Assembly: GCA_964649745.1 (NCBI GenBank)
Contig: CAZYQI010000003.1
Location: forward strand, 62,001 to 126,000
DNA: 64,000 nt
Reading direction: 5' to 3'
Source: CAZEHS01 sp964649745
Lineage (GTDB): Bacteria > Bacillota > Clostridia > Peptostreptococcales > Acidaminobacteraceae
Under the pieces are notes generated by a model. It made no database searches. It saw only the letters and a list, made by a program, of their open reading frames with translations, and had not been told where the DNA came from. Shown one piece after another: positions 47,033 through 56,152 of the stretch (its first letter is position 1; the number at the start of each line of letters is the position of its first letter). The position numbers and the translations under genes were made by a program.

Positions 47033-49801
47033 ATGCTTAAGAAAAACAAACTGTCCCTGCTGATTCTGGGGCTATTCATCGCTTCCAGTATGATGGGCAA
47101 TCTGGTTCGTTTCGCAACGGATTATCTCTGGTTCAATGAAATGGGTTACACAACCGCGTTCCTTACGAAGCTTACGGCTTACCTCAAGCTTGGGTTGCCG
47201 GTGTTCGCCATCAGCTCCCTGGTATTTCTGCTCTACATAAAGGCGCTGATAAAGCGCTTTATGGAGGTTAGTGAAACGACCCCTGACAAGGTCCTGCAAA
47301 AACAGCTTCTCAGAGTTCAGAATGCAGGCGCCTTGCTTCTGGGAGCCGTATTCAGTGTCCTTTTCGTCAGCGCAATCTGGTTCGATTGGCTCAGCTTCCT
47401 GAATCGCACTGCCTTTGGAAACGTTGATCCGCTATTCGGTCTGGATATTTCCTTCTATTTCTTTATTCTGCCGCTGCTGCGGATCCTGCTGGGGATGGGC
47501 TTGCTCCTGCTCTTCATGCTGGTAGCCCTGACCGTCATCTATATTCTGGCACTGCTCAATGTGCCTCCGAAAACCGCAGAGGGTGAAATTCCTGACCTGA
47601 ACGAATTCCGTTTTCGTCACGATTTCCGTTCCGTTCTGAACCGGAATATTTTCTCCGGCGCCATTATCAAGATTGGAATACTGGGTTCTCTGGCCCTGGT
47701 TCTGATGGCCTTCACCAATATCATCAGTGCGTACAATCTCGTCTATTCCCCCAGGGGCGCAGCCTACGGGGCCAGTTATACCGATGTAACCATTGCCCTT
47801 CCAGGCTATTGGATCATGGCCGCCGCAGCACTGATTGGCGCGGTCCTCTTCCTCTTCGGCGCGGTGAAGCGAAAATGGCGATTCATGGTTATCGGCCCTG
47901 CCGTTCTTCTGGTTGCCTCCTTCGGGATTTCCCTAACAGTGGCTTCGGTTCAGAAATTCATTGTGGATCCGGATGAACGGGCCAAGGAACGTCCTTACAT
48001 CGCTCAGAATATCAAGCATACTCAGGACGCATTTAATCTGAATCAAATCCAGACCCTGGAATTTCCTTCTAATGAAACCCTTAAGAGTTCGGACCTTAAG
48101 GATAATGCCGATATCATCAAAAACGTCCGGATCAATGACTACAAGCCCCTTAAAATGTCAATAAACCAGCTTCAGGGAATCCGCCTGTACTACGAATTCA
48201 ACGACGTGGACGTGGACCGATACATGATCAACGGAGAATACCGTCAGGTGTTCATCGCCGCCCGTGAAATGAATCAGGACAAGCTGGAACAGAAAACCTG
48301 GGTCAACAGCCATCTGCAGTTCACCCATGGCTACGGTGTTGTTGTGGCCCCCGTCAATGAGGTCACCAACGAGGGGCAGCCGGTACTGATGGTGAAGAAC
48401 ATCCCCCCGGTATCCCTCAGCGAGGATTTAACCGTTACCCGTCCTGAAATCTATTTTGGTGAGTTTACAAACAACTCGATCATCGTCAATGCTCAGGAAA
48501 AGGAGTTCGATTATCCCAAAGGCTCCGACAACGTCTATGTGAACTACGCAGGACCAGCCGGCATCAACCTTAATCTGGTGAACCGTGTTCTTTTCTCAAT
48601 CCGTGAAAAGACCATAAATCCTTTAATTTCCAACGCTTTGAATGCAGATAGCCGAATTGTGATCAACCGAAATGTCCTTCAGCGGGCTCAGGCAATCATG
48701 CCCTGGCTGACCTACGAGCAGGATCCATACGTTGTAATCAACCAAGATGACGGCAAGCTGTACTGGATCATCGATGCCTACACCGCCAGCAACCGCTATC
48801 CCTATTCACAGCCCCATGAAAGCGGCGTGAATTACATCCGTAACTCGGTTAAGGTCGTTATTAACGCTTACTCCGGAGAAACCGACTATTACATTTACGA
48901 CAAAACCGATCCGGTGATCCTGACCTATCAGAAGATTTTCCCCGGTCTTTTCAAAGCCGCAGATGAAATGCCCGCCGGCCTTGCAAAGCATGTCCGCTAC
49001 CCCAAGGGACTGCTGGATATTCAGGCTGACATCTACAAAAAATTTCATGTAACCAATCCGGATGTTTTCTATAACGGCGAGGACATCTGGGCTGTTTCAA
49101 AGGAAAAGTACATGAAGGAGGAGGCCACAGTAGAGGCCAACTATCTCATGTTCCGTCTCCCCGGAGAAACGGAGATGGAGTTCATTCTGAACATCCCCTT
49201 CACCCCCAAGGACAAATCCAATATGAATGCCTTGCTGATGGCCCGAAACGACGGGGAGAATTACGGAAAGCTGTTTATGTACAGCTTCCCCAAAGACAAG
49301 CTGGTGCAGGGTCCGCAAATGCTGGAATCCCGAATCGATCAGGATACAGCAATCTCTCAACAGCTTTCCTTCTGGGACCAGAAGGGCTCCTCCGTACTTA
49401 GGGGAAACCTGATGACAATCCCCATCAAGGACTCCCTGATTTATGTTGAACCCATCTACCTGCAGTCCTCCGGTGAGCGGAGCCTTCCAGAAATGAAGCG
49501 GGTGGTGGTATCGTATGGCGACCAGGTGGTGATGGAAGAAACCCTTCAAAAGGCCCTGGACAGAATCTTCGGAACAGAGGATGCCGCACCGACGGCTGCC
49601 ACACCTCAAAATCCTGCATCTGAAGTCGGCGCCCCCTTGCCCAATCAAACCCAGGTCCTGATTGATCAGGCAAAGGGGCTGATCGATTCTTCCGTTAAGA
49701 GTATTGAACAGCTGAAATCTGTACTGGAACAGCTTACTCAGGCTGTAAACCAGGCCGAGGGGAACTTGCCGCCGGCAACCGTTCCTCCTGAAATACAGTA
49801 A
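47033..49801 (+). CDS. UPF0182 family membrane protein
   Basis: This 922-residue protein matches the UPF0182/COG1615 family of actinobacterial and clostridial membrane proteins. The first about 300 residues hold seven hydrophobic segments, and the remainder is a large soluble domain outside the membrane, ending in an Ala/Pro/Gln-rich tail. Conserved stretches include NLVRFATDYLWFNEMGYT and DWLSFLNRTAFGNVDPLFGLD in the membrane part and MPWLTYEQDPYVVINQDDGK in the soluble part. No transport or enzyme activity is proven for the family. Control by a manganese riboswitch suggests Mn(II) efflux or handling of Mn in the envelope. CGGAGGG lies before the ATG. Confidence 0.92.
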   Translation: MLKKNKLSLLILGLFIASSMMGNLVRFATDYLWFNEMGYTTAFLTKLTAYLKLGLPVFAISSLVFLLYIKALIKRFMEVSETTPDKVLQKQLLRVQNAGALLLGAVFSVLFVSAIWFDWLSFLNRTAFGNVDPLFGLDISFYFFILPLLRILLGMGLLLLFMLVALTVIYILALLNVPPKTAEGEIPDLNEFRFRHDFRSVLNRNIFSGAIIKIGILGSLALVLMAFTNIISAYNLVYSPRGAAYGASYTDVTIALPGYWIMAAAALIGAVLFLFGAVKRKWRFMVIGPAVLLVASFGISLTVASVQKFIVDPDERAKERPYIAQNIKHTQDAFNLNQIQTLEFPSNETLKSSDLKDNADIIKNVRINDYKPLKMSINQLQGIRLYYEFNDVDVDRYMINGEYRQVFIAAREMNQDKLEQKTWVNSHLQFTHGYGVVVAPVNEVTNEGQPVLMVKNIPPVSLSEDLTVTRPEIYFGEFTNNSIIVNAQEKEFDYPKGSDNVYVNYAGPAGINLNLVNRVLFSIREKTINPLISNALNADSRIVINRNVLQRAQAIMPWLTYEQDPYVVINQDDGKLYWIIDAYTASNRYPYSQPHESGVNYIRNSVKVVINAYSGETDYYIYDKTDPVILTYQKIFPGLFKAADEMPAGLAKHVRYPKGLLDIQADIYKKFHVTNPDVFYNGEDIWAVSKEKYMKEEATVEANYLMFRLPGETEMEFILNIPFTPKDKSNMNALLMARNDGENYGKLFMYSFPKDKLVQGPQMLESRIDQDTAISQQLSFWDQKGSSVLRGNLMTIPIKDSLIYVEPIYLQSSGERSLPEMKRVVVSYGDQVVMEETLQKALDRIFGTEDAAPTAATPQNPASEVGAPLPNQTQVLIDQAKGLIDSSVKSIEQLKSVLEQLTQAVNQAEGNLPPATVPPEIQ

Positions 49802-49831
49802 TAGAAGTACCGGATTGACTCTTCGCTAAAA

Positions 49832-49870
49832 AACGAGACTGTTACCTTATGAAGGGGTAACAGTCTCGTT
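49832..49870. terminator. Bidirectional terminator between UPF0182 and DEAD-box genes
   Basis: AACGAGACTGTTACC (49832-49846) pairs perfectly with GGTAACAGTCTCGTT (49856-49870). T-rich tracts follow on both strands. Confidence 0.92.
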
Positions 49871-49910
49871 TCTATTTGCATATCGCTTTTTAACCTATTG
49901 CGTCAGCGTG

Positions 49911-51206
49911 TTATCTTTTTTTCGACTTTCTGTCAGTTGACTTTCGTTTTTTGACTGTGTTGTTCTTCTTTGCAGCTCCCGGTGGTGCCACGGGTTTTCC
50001 GGCAGCTTGACCATTTGCCTTGCTTTTGGAAATTTTGCCGTCACCGGCTGATTTCTTAAGGCCGTCTTTTTTTGAATGGCCGCCATGGACTTGAGGGGGT
50101 TCGGATACCCGTATGCGAGCAATTTTCATTCCGATAAAGGCTTCGACTTCTTCAAGCCGTTTCTCATCCTTCATCGTCAGTATAGTATAGGCCACGCCTA
50201 CATTCCCGGCTCTTCCGGTGCGACCTATACGGTGCACGTAATTCTCTGTATCATCCGGCAGGTTGTAATTGAAAACATGACTGATTCCCTCAATATCAAG
50301 ACCTCTGGCGGCAACATCCGTCGCCACTAAGTAATTGATTTCATTACTCCGAAACTTCGCCATCACATCTTCCCTTTTGGCTTGGGTAAGCCCCCCATGA
50401 ATGGCCTCTACCTTGTATCCCGCAGCAAGCATCGCTTCGTAGAGCGTATCTGTGCCCACTCTCGACCGGCAGAAAACGATGGCATTCTGCGGGTTGTCTC
50501 TTTTTAGGATTGTCATGAAATCATCCAGCTTCTTACGGCCAGAAGTCTCCACCACCAGTTGGGTGATGTTGTCCAGGGTGATCTGTTTCTTGGGTGCTTT
50601 CACGAACACGGGATTCACGAGGTATTTATCCGTGAACAAATCGATATTCTGGCTGATTGTGGCTGAAAAACATAAGGTCTGCCTTTCCCTTGGCAGTTGT
50701 TCAATGATTTGGTCCACCTGTTCCATAAACCCGATATTGAACATCTGATCGGCTTCATCCACCACCAACGTGTTCAAATGGCTGAGGTCGATAGAACCTC
50801 TTCGGAGATGGTCCAAAATTCGGCCAGGGGTACCTATCACCAGTTGGATATCCCCTTTGAGCTTATGGAGCTGTGCCAGAACATCCTGCCCTCCGTAAGC
50901 CGTCAGGATGTTAAGGGGTTTTATTTCAGAAAGCTGTCTAGCCACATCGGTAATCTGCAGGGCAAGCTCCCGGGTCGGGGCAAGAACCAACCCTTGAATG
51001 TTGGGATTATCCACATCCATTTTTTGAAACATAGGCAGCAAAAACCCGTAGGTTTTCCCTGTGCCGGTTTGAGCCTCCGCAACCAGGTCCCTTCCGTTCA
51101 AGATATGCGGAATGCTTAAGGACTGGATGGGTGTTGGTATGGATATATTCTTTAATTCAAGGGAATAGACCAGATCTCCCTGGATGCCCAATTTATAAAA
51201 TGACAT
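49911..51206 (-). CDS. DEAD-box ATP-dependent RNA helicase
   Basis: This 431-residue protein has all helicase motifs in order: Q motif (PIQSLSIPHIL), AQTGTGKT, PTREL, DEAD (VVDEADQMFN), SAT, IVFCRSRV, ATDVAARGLD and HRIGRTGR. The C-terminal tail of about 60 residues is Lys-rich and should bind RNA, as in cold-shock CshA-like helicases. It probably acts in ribosome assembly or mRNA decay. AGAGGTG precedes the ATG, with a GGTTATAACC palindrome just upstream. It is a single gene. Confidence 0.94.
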   Translation of the reverse strand: MSFYKLGIQGDLVYSLELKNISIPTPIQSLSIPHILNGRDLVAEAQTGTGKTYGFLLPMFQKMDVDNPNIQGLVLAPTRELALQITDVARQLSEIKPLNILTAYGGQDVLAQLHKLKGDIQLVIGTPGRILDHLRRGSIDLSHLNTLVVDEADQMFNIGFMEQVDQIIEQLPRERQTLCFSATISQNIDLFTDKYLVNPVFVKAPKKQITLDNITQLVVETSGRKKLDDFMTILKRDNPQNAIVFCRSRVGTDTLYEAMLAAGYKVEAIHGGLTQAKREDVMAKFRSNEINYLVATDVAARGLDIEGISHVFNYNLPDDTENYVHRIGRTGRAGNVGVAYTILTMKDEKRLEEVEAFIGMKIARIRVSEPPQVHGGHSKKDGLKKSAGDGKISKSKANGQAAGKPVAPPGAAKKNNTVKKRKSTDRKSKKR

Positions 51207-51278
51207 AACTTCACCTCTGGTCGGTTATAACCGGATTATAACCGTATAGAATCAAGACACTTTTCCACCCTAATGGAT

Positions 51279-51827
51279 TTACGCATTGGACAGCAACAGT
51301 AATTTTTTTGTAGTGCTGGCATTCCGAATGGTTACCTTGCTATTCACTGAAGAGCTTGCGATTTTATACCACCTCGTTTTTGATAAGGTGGCTCTTGGGG
51401 CGGACCAAAAAATCACATGATTATGATAACCAACCTGTTCATACTCGGGCTTCGCTTCCCCCACCGCTTTATAGACGTCTTCAATGGTGACATGCGGAAT
51501 AAGAAATATCGCCTGATGAATCACCTCTTCATTCGAGTGAAGGTCCCACCATGGGGGGGCATGATCCAAGGCTTCCGATAATTCTTTTACCGAAAGAATT
51601 GCCACCGGAACATCCAGTGCAAACCGTTCTTCCAACATCACTTTACATCGGTTGCTTATTTCGGCTTTATCCGTGCTTTCACTGGAAAAGAGCACATTCC
51701 CGCTATTGATATATGTGCTGACATTTGTAAAACCGAAGGCCTCAAATGCCATTTTTAATAAGGGCATCGCCACTTTGTTTTTCCCGCTAATATTTATGCC
51801 ACGTAACAGAGCAATCCATTTTTCCAT
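51279..51827 (-). CDS. DUF1697 family protein
   Basis: This 182-residue protein matches DUF1697. The N terminus WIALLRGINISGKNKVAMP and TNVSTYINSGNVLFSS are the family signature, with an RWYKIASSSVNSKVTIRNA segment near the C terminus. No activity is known. It begins 3.5 kb from any clear functional partner. GGAGG precedes the ATG. It lies in a slightly AT-rich stretch. Confidence 0.88.
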   Translation of the reverse strand: MEKWIALLRGINISGKNKVAMPLLKMAFEAFGFTNVSTYINSGNVLFSSESTDKAEISNRCKVMLEERFALDVPVAILSVKELSEALDHAPPWWDLHSNEEVIHQAIFLIPHVTIEDVYKAVGEAKPEYEQVGYHNHVIFWSAPRATLSKTRWYKIASSSVNSKVTIRNASTTKKLLLLSNA

Positions 51828-51993
51828 CGACCACTACCTCCGCAAAATAACAGACACACTCTGTTAAAACACCCGTTTTCCGTCTGAAATATTTATACCC
51901 AACTCTTTCGCCATACTGGTTTGATTAAATAGGATGAAAATAATGGAAGCGATACAAGGAAGCGGTCAATCCGCTTTGCTAAAATCAAAAATT

Positions 51994-52287
51994 CTATATC
52001 TGTTCTCTCTCAGCTATTGTTGATTCTTTGAATACATCCAGTAATGCTTTTATGCCTTCGTTCTCCACTCCGTCTTTATTAACGATAATATAGTTATCTT
52101 GAATATGCAAATCTATCTGATTGATAGCAACTGCCTTAACCGAATCGCTATTCAGAAAATCGGTTGCCATGGACTCTAAGACAAAGGCATCCCCGAATCT
52201 TTCCAATACATAATCAAACGCTTCATAAATCAGTTGTCCATTACAAAGATTGCATTTCGTTTTACAAAGTGGCACCTCGCCTTTCAA
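51994..52287 (-). CDS. Hypothetical protein with CxxxCxxC motif
   Basis: This frame is 97 residues with a TTG start and a weak ribosome site (GTG four codons later is an alternative). CKTKCNLC at residues 8-15 could bind zinc or a cluster. The rest is a small alpha/beta domain (YEAFDYVLERFGDAFVLES; VKAVAINQIDLHIQDNYIIV). It has no family I can name. It is AT-rich like its surroundings, on the minus strand, divergent from the XRE operon. Codon pattern and even hydrophobic spacing make it plausible, but it could be a decaying gene. Confidence 0.5.
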   Translation of the reverse strand: MKGEVPLCKTKCNLCNGQLIYEAFDYVLERFGDAFVLESMATDFLNSDSVKAVAINQIDLHIQDNYIIVNKDGVENEGIKALLDVFKESTIAEREQI

Positions 52288-52402
52288 TTAAGCCAAGCTT
52301 CAATCTATGTAATGTACACTTTACATGTTGTTTGTTTTATGTTACATTAAGTATATAAAACTGTTCATTATAATCAACTGACTCCCAAGGAGGGTGAAAG
52401 CT

Positions 52403-52900
52403 ATGTCTTATCAGGAAAAACGGGTACTGGTATCCATTTTCACAGGGCTGGCGCTGATGATTGCATATGGAATCAACGCCATGGGTAAGTTCCACGGGGG
52501 GCTCACAGGGCCGGAGCATATAAAGCTCTGGGCAGTCACCATGCTACAGTATATTGGTATTGGAGTTGCAGCAGCCATCATAATCCAGATCGTGTTCCAT
52601 ATTCTGATGTCCATCGCCATTGCTGCAAAGGAAACCATCCAGAGTGGAAACTGTAGCGATGACCAGATCAAAAGAACCATCGCTTTGGAAATGGTTGAGG
52701 ATGAAATGGACAAGCTGATTGAGCTGAAGTCCACGCGGATCTGCTTTGCATTGACCGGGGGTGGCTTTATTATCGGCCTCATCACCCTGGCCTTCGGCTA
52801 CACCCCAGTGCTGATGCTGAACATCCTCTTCGGGACAATATTTTTGGGCTCTCTGCTGGAGGGCTTTACCCAGATTTACTATTACCGAAAGGGTGTCTAA
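52403..52900 (+). CDS. Small membrane protein paired with an XRE regulator
   Basis: This 165-residue protein has four hydrophobic segments: VLVSIFTGLALMIAYGI, TMLQYIGIGVAAAIIIQIVF, ICFALTGGGFIIGLITLAF and a last one around LMLNILFGTIFLGSLLEGF. It has a charged loop of DEMDKLIELK between the second and third. It abuts the XRE regulator gene (no gap), a pair seen widely in Firmicutes where the regulator controls the membrane protein. Function unknown. The ATG at 52403 has AAGGAGGG eight bases upstream; a GTG three codons earlier is rejected. Confidence 0.75.
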   Translation: MSYQEKRVLVSIFTGLALMIAYGINAMGKFHGGLTGPEHIKLWAVTMLQYIGIGVAAAIIIQIVFHILMSIAIAAKETIQSGNCSDDQIKRTIALEMVEDEMDKLIELKSTRICFALTGGGFIIGLITLAFGYTPVLMLNILFGTIFLGSLLEGFTQIYYYRKGV

Positions 52901-53125
52901 ATGGAAAAAAAAATCGAGATCAGCAACAATCTACGAAAGCTACGTTTCTTTGCCAATGAAATGACTCAGCAGGAACTGGCCGTAAGGGCCGGGGTTTCAC
53001 GACAGACCATTATCTCAATTGAGGCAGGAAAGTACACCCCTTCCCTGGAGCTGGCGTTCCGGCTGGCGGAAGCCTTCGGCGTTAAATTGGAGGACGTGTT
53101 CACGTATGCGGTAAAAGAAGAATAA
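52901..53125 (+). CDS. XRE/Cro-type helix-turn-helix regulator
   Basis: This 74-residue protein is almost only an HTH_3 domain: NLRKLRFFANEMTQQELAVR, then AGVSRQTIISIEAGKYTPSLELAFRLAEAFGV, ending in LEDVFTY. It resembles the short YozG/YgzD-like regulators that sit after small membrane-protein genes. It starts directly after the stop of the membrane-protein gene. It probably controls this operon. Confidence 0.9.
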   Translation: MEKKIEISNNLRKLRFFANEMTQQELAVRAGVSRQTIISIEAGKYTPSLELAFRLAEAFGVKLEDVFTYAVKEE

Positions 53126-53238
53126 CGACATATAACAAATTTATGTTCTCAGAGGTTTTCTGCTGCTGATGATCATCCAAAATGCCTGGAGCTGAAAAGA
53201 ACCCTATGACGTCAGACATCACCTTGGAGGTATAAACC

Positions 53239-53925
53239 ATGAAGCCTGATAAAAGAACAGCATTAATAGCCGGCGGACTGTATCTGATGCTTCTGCTGGG
53301 CAGCGGCTTTGCTGAAGTGACCCGTACCAGGTTAATTGTAAACCAGGACATGGCCGCAACGATTTCCAACATTTTGGCCAACGAAACGCTTTTTAAAGCC
53401 AGCTTCATCAGCGATCTGATTGGACAGACAGCCTTCCTGCTTCTGAGTCTTGCCCTGTATCGGCTGCTTTCCCCGGTAAACAGAACCCACGCGATGGTGA
53501 TGGTGGCCTTCGTTGCAGTGAGTGTACCGATTGCCATGCTGAATATGCTGAATCAGTTCGCCGCCATACATCTGTTAAGCAGCGCCTCCTATCTGCAAGG
53601 GGTGCCACCCGATCAGCTGAATGCACAAGCCATGTTCTTCCTTGATCTCCACCGGTACGGCGTATACATTGATGAAATCTTCTGGGGCCTGTGGTTGTTC
53701 CCCTTTGGGTATCTGGTGTATAAATCTGGGTATTTCCCAAAGATTATCGGTGTTTTACTGATGGGGGGGTGTTTTGGATACTTGATTGATTTCTTTATTC
53801 AGTTCCTGCTTCCGACATCGCTGGCACTCACCTATCCAGGCCTTGCAGTTGCAACCCTTGGAGAAGTATTCGCCATCGTAATGCTGATTTTTTGCGGATT
53901 AAAGAAGCGCAATATCCCATCATAA
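53239..53925 (+). CDS. DUF4386 family membrane protein
   Basis: This 228-residue protein has six hydrophobic segments and matches DUF4386, a family near various regulators. Visible features are RTALIAGGLYLMLLLGSGF at the N terminus, a long middle helix pair (LIGQTAFLLLSLALYRLL) and LHRYGVYIDEIFWGLWLFPFGYLVYKSGYFPKIIGVLLMG split by short loops. No function is assigned. GGAGGT precedes the ATG. A terminator follows 40 bases after its stop. Confidence 0.85.
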   Translation: MKPDKRTALIAGGLYLMLLLGSGFAEVTRTRLIVNQDMAATISNILANETLFKASFISDLIGQTAFLLLSLALYRLLSPVNRTHAMVMVAFVAVSVPIAMLNMLNQFAAIHLLSSASYLQGVPPDQLNAQAMFFLDLHRYGVYIDEIFWGLWLFPFGYLVYKSGYFPKIIGVLLMGGCFGYLIDFFIQFLLPTSLALTYPGLAVATLGEVFAIVMLIFCGLKKRNIPS

Positions 53926-53963
53926 TCACAGGCTACTGGACACTTCATAACCCTTATCCCATA

Positions 53964-53999
53964 AGAGCCAAACCAATTCTATTTGGTGGGCTCTTTTTT
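53964..53999 (+). terminator. Terminator of the DUF4386 gene
   Basis: AGAGCC-AAACCAAT pairs with ATTTGGT-GGGCTCT, followed by six T. Confidence 0.82.
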
Positions 54000-54048
54000 G
54001 TTCGATTCTTATCTGGTCTGACGTGGAGGGTTTTCTGCCTGAAAACAA

Positions 54049-54073
54049 GACCCTTGGAAGATGCCCAAGGGTC
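54049..54073 (-). terminator. Terminator of the DUF4846 gene
   Basis: GACCCTTGG (54049-54057) pairs with CCAAGGGTC (54065-54073); on the minus strand TTGTTTTC follows. Confidence 0.75.
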
Positions 54074-54104
54074 AATAAAGCGACAGTACACGTGTGTTGC
54101 CATT

Positions 54105-55040
54105 CTACTCAAAGCGCTTCAATTCATCCCAGCTGAAGGTCCACTGGGGCGTAGCCAGCACTGCTGCTTCACCGGGAGCATACCAGGGGCTTTCATGGGG
54201 ATTTTTATCATTTTTAAGGATATGGATTTCCTGAGCCGGCATATAGCTTTGAGCGAGGATAAACCGCTTGTCCCCTTCAGCATTCACTGCAACATCCATG
54301 ACCATCACGCAGTGCCCGGGGCTGCCCCCCTGAATGAAAACATCTCCTGCCTGAAGAGTGTCCAGGGAAACCGATTTTAGTTCCTTTGATAGAGACAGGG
54401 TGCCTGCATAGGCGAATACCATATCCAGATAGCTGCGGAATGTACGGTAGTCGTCGGACGCTTCCCCGCTGTTTGTCCAGTTAACCGTATTCCCGTTGAC
54501 CTGTATGCGCTTGCCCATGCGCCAGTTCGTGTAATCGGCCCGAAAACCGTTGGTGAAATTGAATGCGATGGCATCCTTCTGACCACTCTGGTAGAGGTAT
54601 TCCGCCCTTAAACGGATCGCTGCATCGGCACATTGCTGAAGATCCCTGTCTCCGATTTCCATCGCAATGACTGCAGCATGAACCTGAGCGGTTTTCTTCC
54701 TGCCATCAAATAGCAGAACCGGCTCACCCTCTGGCTTTAGGGGTAAATTTCTAAGCCACTCCTGAAAAGAAGCCCCCTCCACAGGTATTCTTTCATACCC
54801 TTCAGGGACAAGAAATCTTTGGGAAAGCAACGCACCCTCCGGTACTGTGAGGCTTTTCTTTTCTGAAGGAACCGGATTTTCGCTGCCATTAGCCAGAACG
54901 ATTGCCGTAGGGCCATCGCTTCCCCCGATAATGCCTACACGGACGGAAGGATTAAAAAAATGATTCACCAGAAGGTATCCCCCTGAACCCGCACCCAAAA
55001 TTAACAAGGCGAGAACCGTCAACACTCTTTTATTTGTCAT
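54105..55040 (-). CDS. DUF4846 family protein with decarboxylase-like N-terminal motif
   Basis: This 311-residue protein has one N-terminal helix (VLTVLALLILGAGSGGYLLV), then VGIIGGSDGPTAIVLANG, a stretch that closely resembles the GIIGGADGPTxI motif of sodium-pumping decarboxylase beta subunits. It is followed by a DUF4846 domain (from about 90) with a conserved core ending in GDVFIQGGSPGHCVMVMDVA and FILAQSYMPAQEIHIL. DUF4846 members are secreted or membrane-anchored and unassigned. The GHCVMV block has a His-Cys pair that could be an active site. GGGGG precedes the start. It is a single gene. Confidence 0.8.
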   Translation of the reverse strand: MTNKRVLTVLALLILGAGSGGYLLVNHFFNPSVRVGIIGGSDGPTAIVLANGSENPVPSEKKSLTVPEGALLSQRFLVPEGYERIPVEGASFQEWLRNLPLKPEGEPVLLFDGRKKTAQVHAAVIAMEIGDRDLQQCADAAIRLRAEYLYQSGQKDAIAFNFTNGFRADYTNWRMGKRIQVNGNTVNWTNSGEASDDYRTFRSYLDMVFAYAGTLSLSKELKSVSLDTLQAGDVFIQGGSPGHCVMVMDVAVNAEGDKRFILAQSYMPAQEIHILKNDKNPHESPWYAPGEAAVLATPQWTFSWDELKRFE

Positions 55041-55174
55041 AAAGTTTTCCCCCGTTTTCCAGCATCCGCTTAAAATGACGATTCATCTGCATGGGTACAG
55101 CGCGGCTTTCACTGAATCCTCCAATACGTTTGATAAAGCAAGGTTTGATATTAAAAGGATTTATCGTCTCACCG

Positions 55175-55531
55175 TTATAACGTGTCGCATGGAGATGATT
55201 GTTTCAACTCTTTTATATAATTCAACCCCCATATTTCAATACTATTCAGCACGTTTTTAAAGTTTTCACCCAGCTCACTTAATTTATATTCTACATGCGG
55301 AGGTACTTCTGCAAATACGGTTCGAATCACTAGCTTATCCTTTTCTAACTGTCTTAACTGCTTCATCAAAATGGTTTGTGTAATTCCCGGCAATAGCCGT
55401 TGCAGTTGATTAAATCTTTTCGTGCCTGTACTAAGCTGATAAAGAATTACAATGGTCCATTTTCCTGACAACACCTTTTGTGTGGTGGCAAATGGGCAGA
55501 CACCATATACACTTTCTTTCATATCAACCAT
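55175..55531 (-). CDS. HxlR family transcriptional regulator
   Basis: This 118-residue winged-helix protein has the HxlR signature: CPFATTQKVLSGKWTIVILYQL near the N terminus, GTKRFNQLQRLLPGITQTILMKQL (recognition region), then RTVFAEVPPHVEYKLSELG. It is divergent from the SnoaL-like gene, whose promoter it probably controls. The N-terminal Cys in YGVCPFA can be a redox switch in some relatives. AT-rich in comparison with most of the window. AGGAGGAG precedes the ATG. Confidence 0.92.
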   Translation of the reverse strand: MVDMKESVYGVCPFATTQKVLSGKWTIVILYQLSTGTKRFNQLQRLLPGITQTILMKQLRQLEKDKLVIRTVFAEVPPHVEYKLSELGENFKNVLNSIEIWGLNYIKELKQSSPCDTL

Positions 55532-55679
55532 ATAATACTCCTCCTGATGTTCTTGATTTTTCTATTAGTATCTAAAAAGATAGTAGCCATCATAATAATC
55601 AGTACTTGTTATTACGATTGTACATTTTATAATTGTATCAGAACAAAAATACATAATCAATTATTTAGGAGGTTTTATT

Positions 55680-56072
55680 ATGTCAAAAGAAACATTAGCA
55701 GTTTTTAACCAGTACAATGAGGGGTTAATTTGCGGAGACTTTGGTGCCGTATTTGCGGCATTAGCTGATGATATTAAGTGGCATCAGCCCGGAGACAATA
55801 CGTTATCAGGAGTTGTCGTAGGCAAAGAATTATTAGGGGTTCATTTGGCAAAATTCGCAGAGAAAAGCAACGGCACTTTTAAAGTGATTACAAATTGGGT
55901 GTCTGACAATGGTGATTTTGTAGCTGCTAATGTTACTTTTCTCGCCGATCGTGGAGATGGTGATATTCTTGATATGAATGGCATTGATCTTTTCCGTATT
56001 CACGATGGTAAAATACAAGAAGCATGGCTATTTTCATCTAATCAAGCAGTTGAAGACGCCTATTGGAAATGA
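55680..56072 (+). CDS. SnoaL/NTF2-like fold protein
   Basis: This 130-residue protein has the alpha/beta barrel fold of the SnoaL/NTF2 superfamily: NQYNEGLICGDFGAVFAALADDIKWHQPG opens it, and FRIHDGKIQEAWLFSSNQ closes it. Members are small isomerases or ligand-binding proteins; substrate not predictable. AT-rich, like the divergent HxlR gene. AGGAGG is 8 bases before the ATG. The HxlR/SnoaL pair is a common mobile-looking unit in Firmicutes, probably acquired together. Confidence 0.88.
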   Translation: MSKETLAVFNQYNEGLICGDFGAVFAALADDIKWHQPGDNTLSGVVVGKELLGVHLAKFAEKSNGTFKVITNWVSDNGDFVAANVTFLADRGDGDILDMNGIDLFRIHDGKIQEAWLFSSNQAVEDAYWK

Positions 56073-56119
56073 AATTGTTCTTAGCACGTTAGAGATAACT
56101 ATTGATTATCAAAAAGTAA

Positions 56120-56152
56120 TGGGCAAACCTTGCTAACCAGCTTGGTTTGCCC
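56120..56152 (+). terminator. Hairpin after the SnoaL-like gene
   Basis: GGGCAAACC (56121-56129) pairs with GGTTTGCCC (56144-56152). There is no T run, so termination is unsure. Beyond it, 56153-56489 shows no ORF and no structure I can name. Confidence 0.5.

Noticed and set aside
54105..55040. Sodium-translocating decarboxylase beta subunit
   Set aside because: Only the short GGSDGPTAI stretch matches; the multi-helix membrane body of that subunit is missing.
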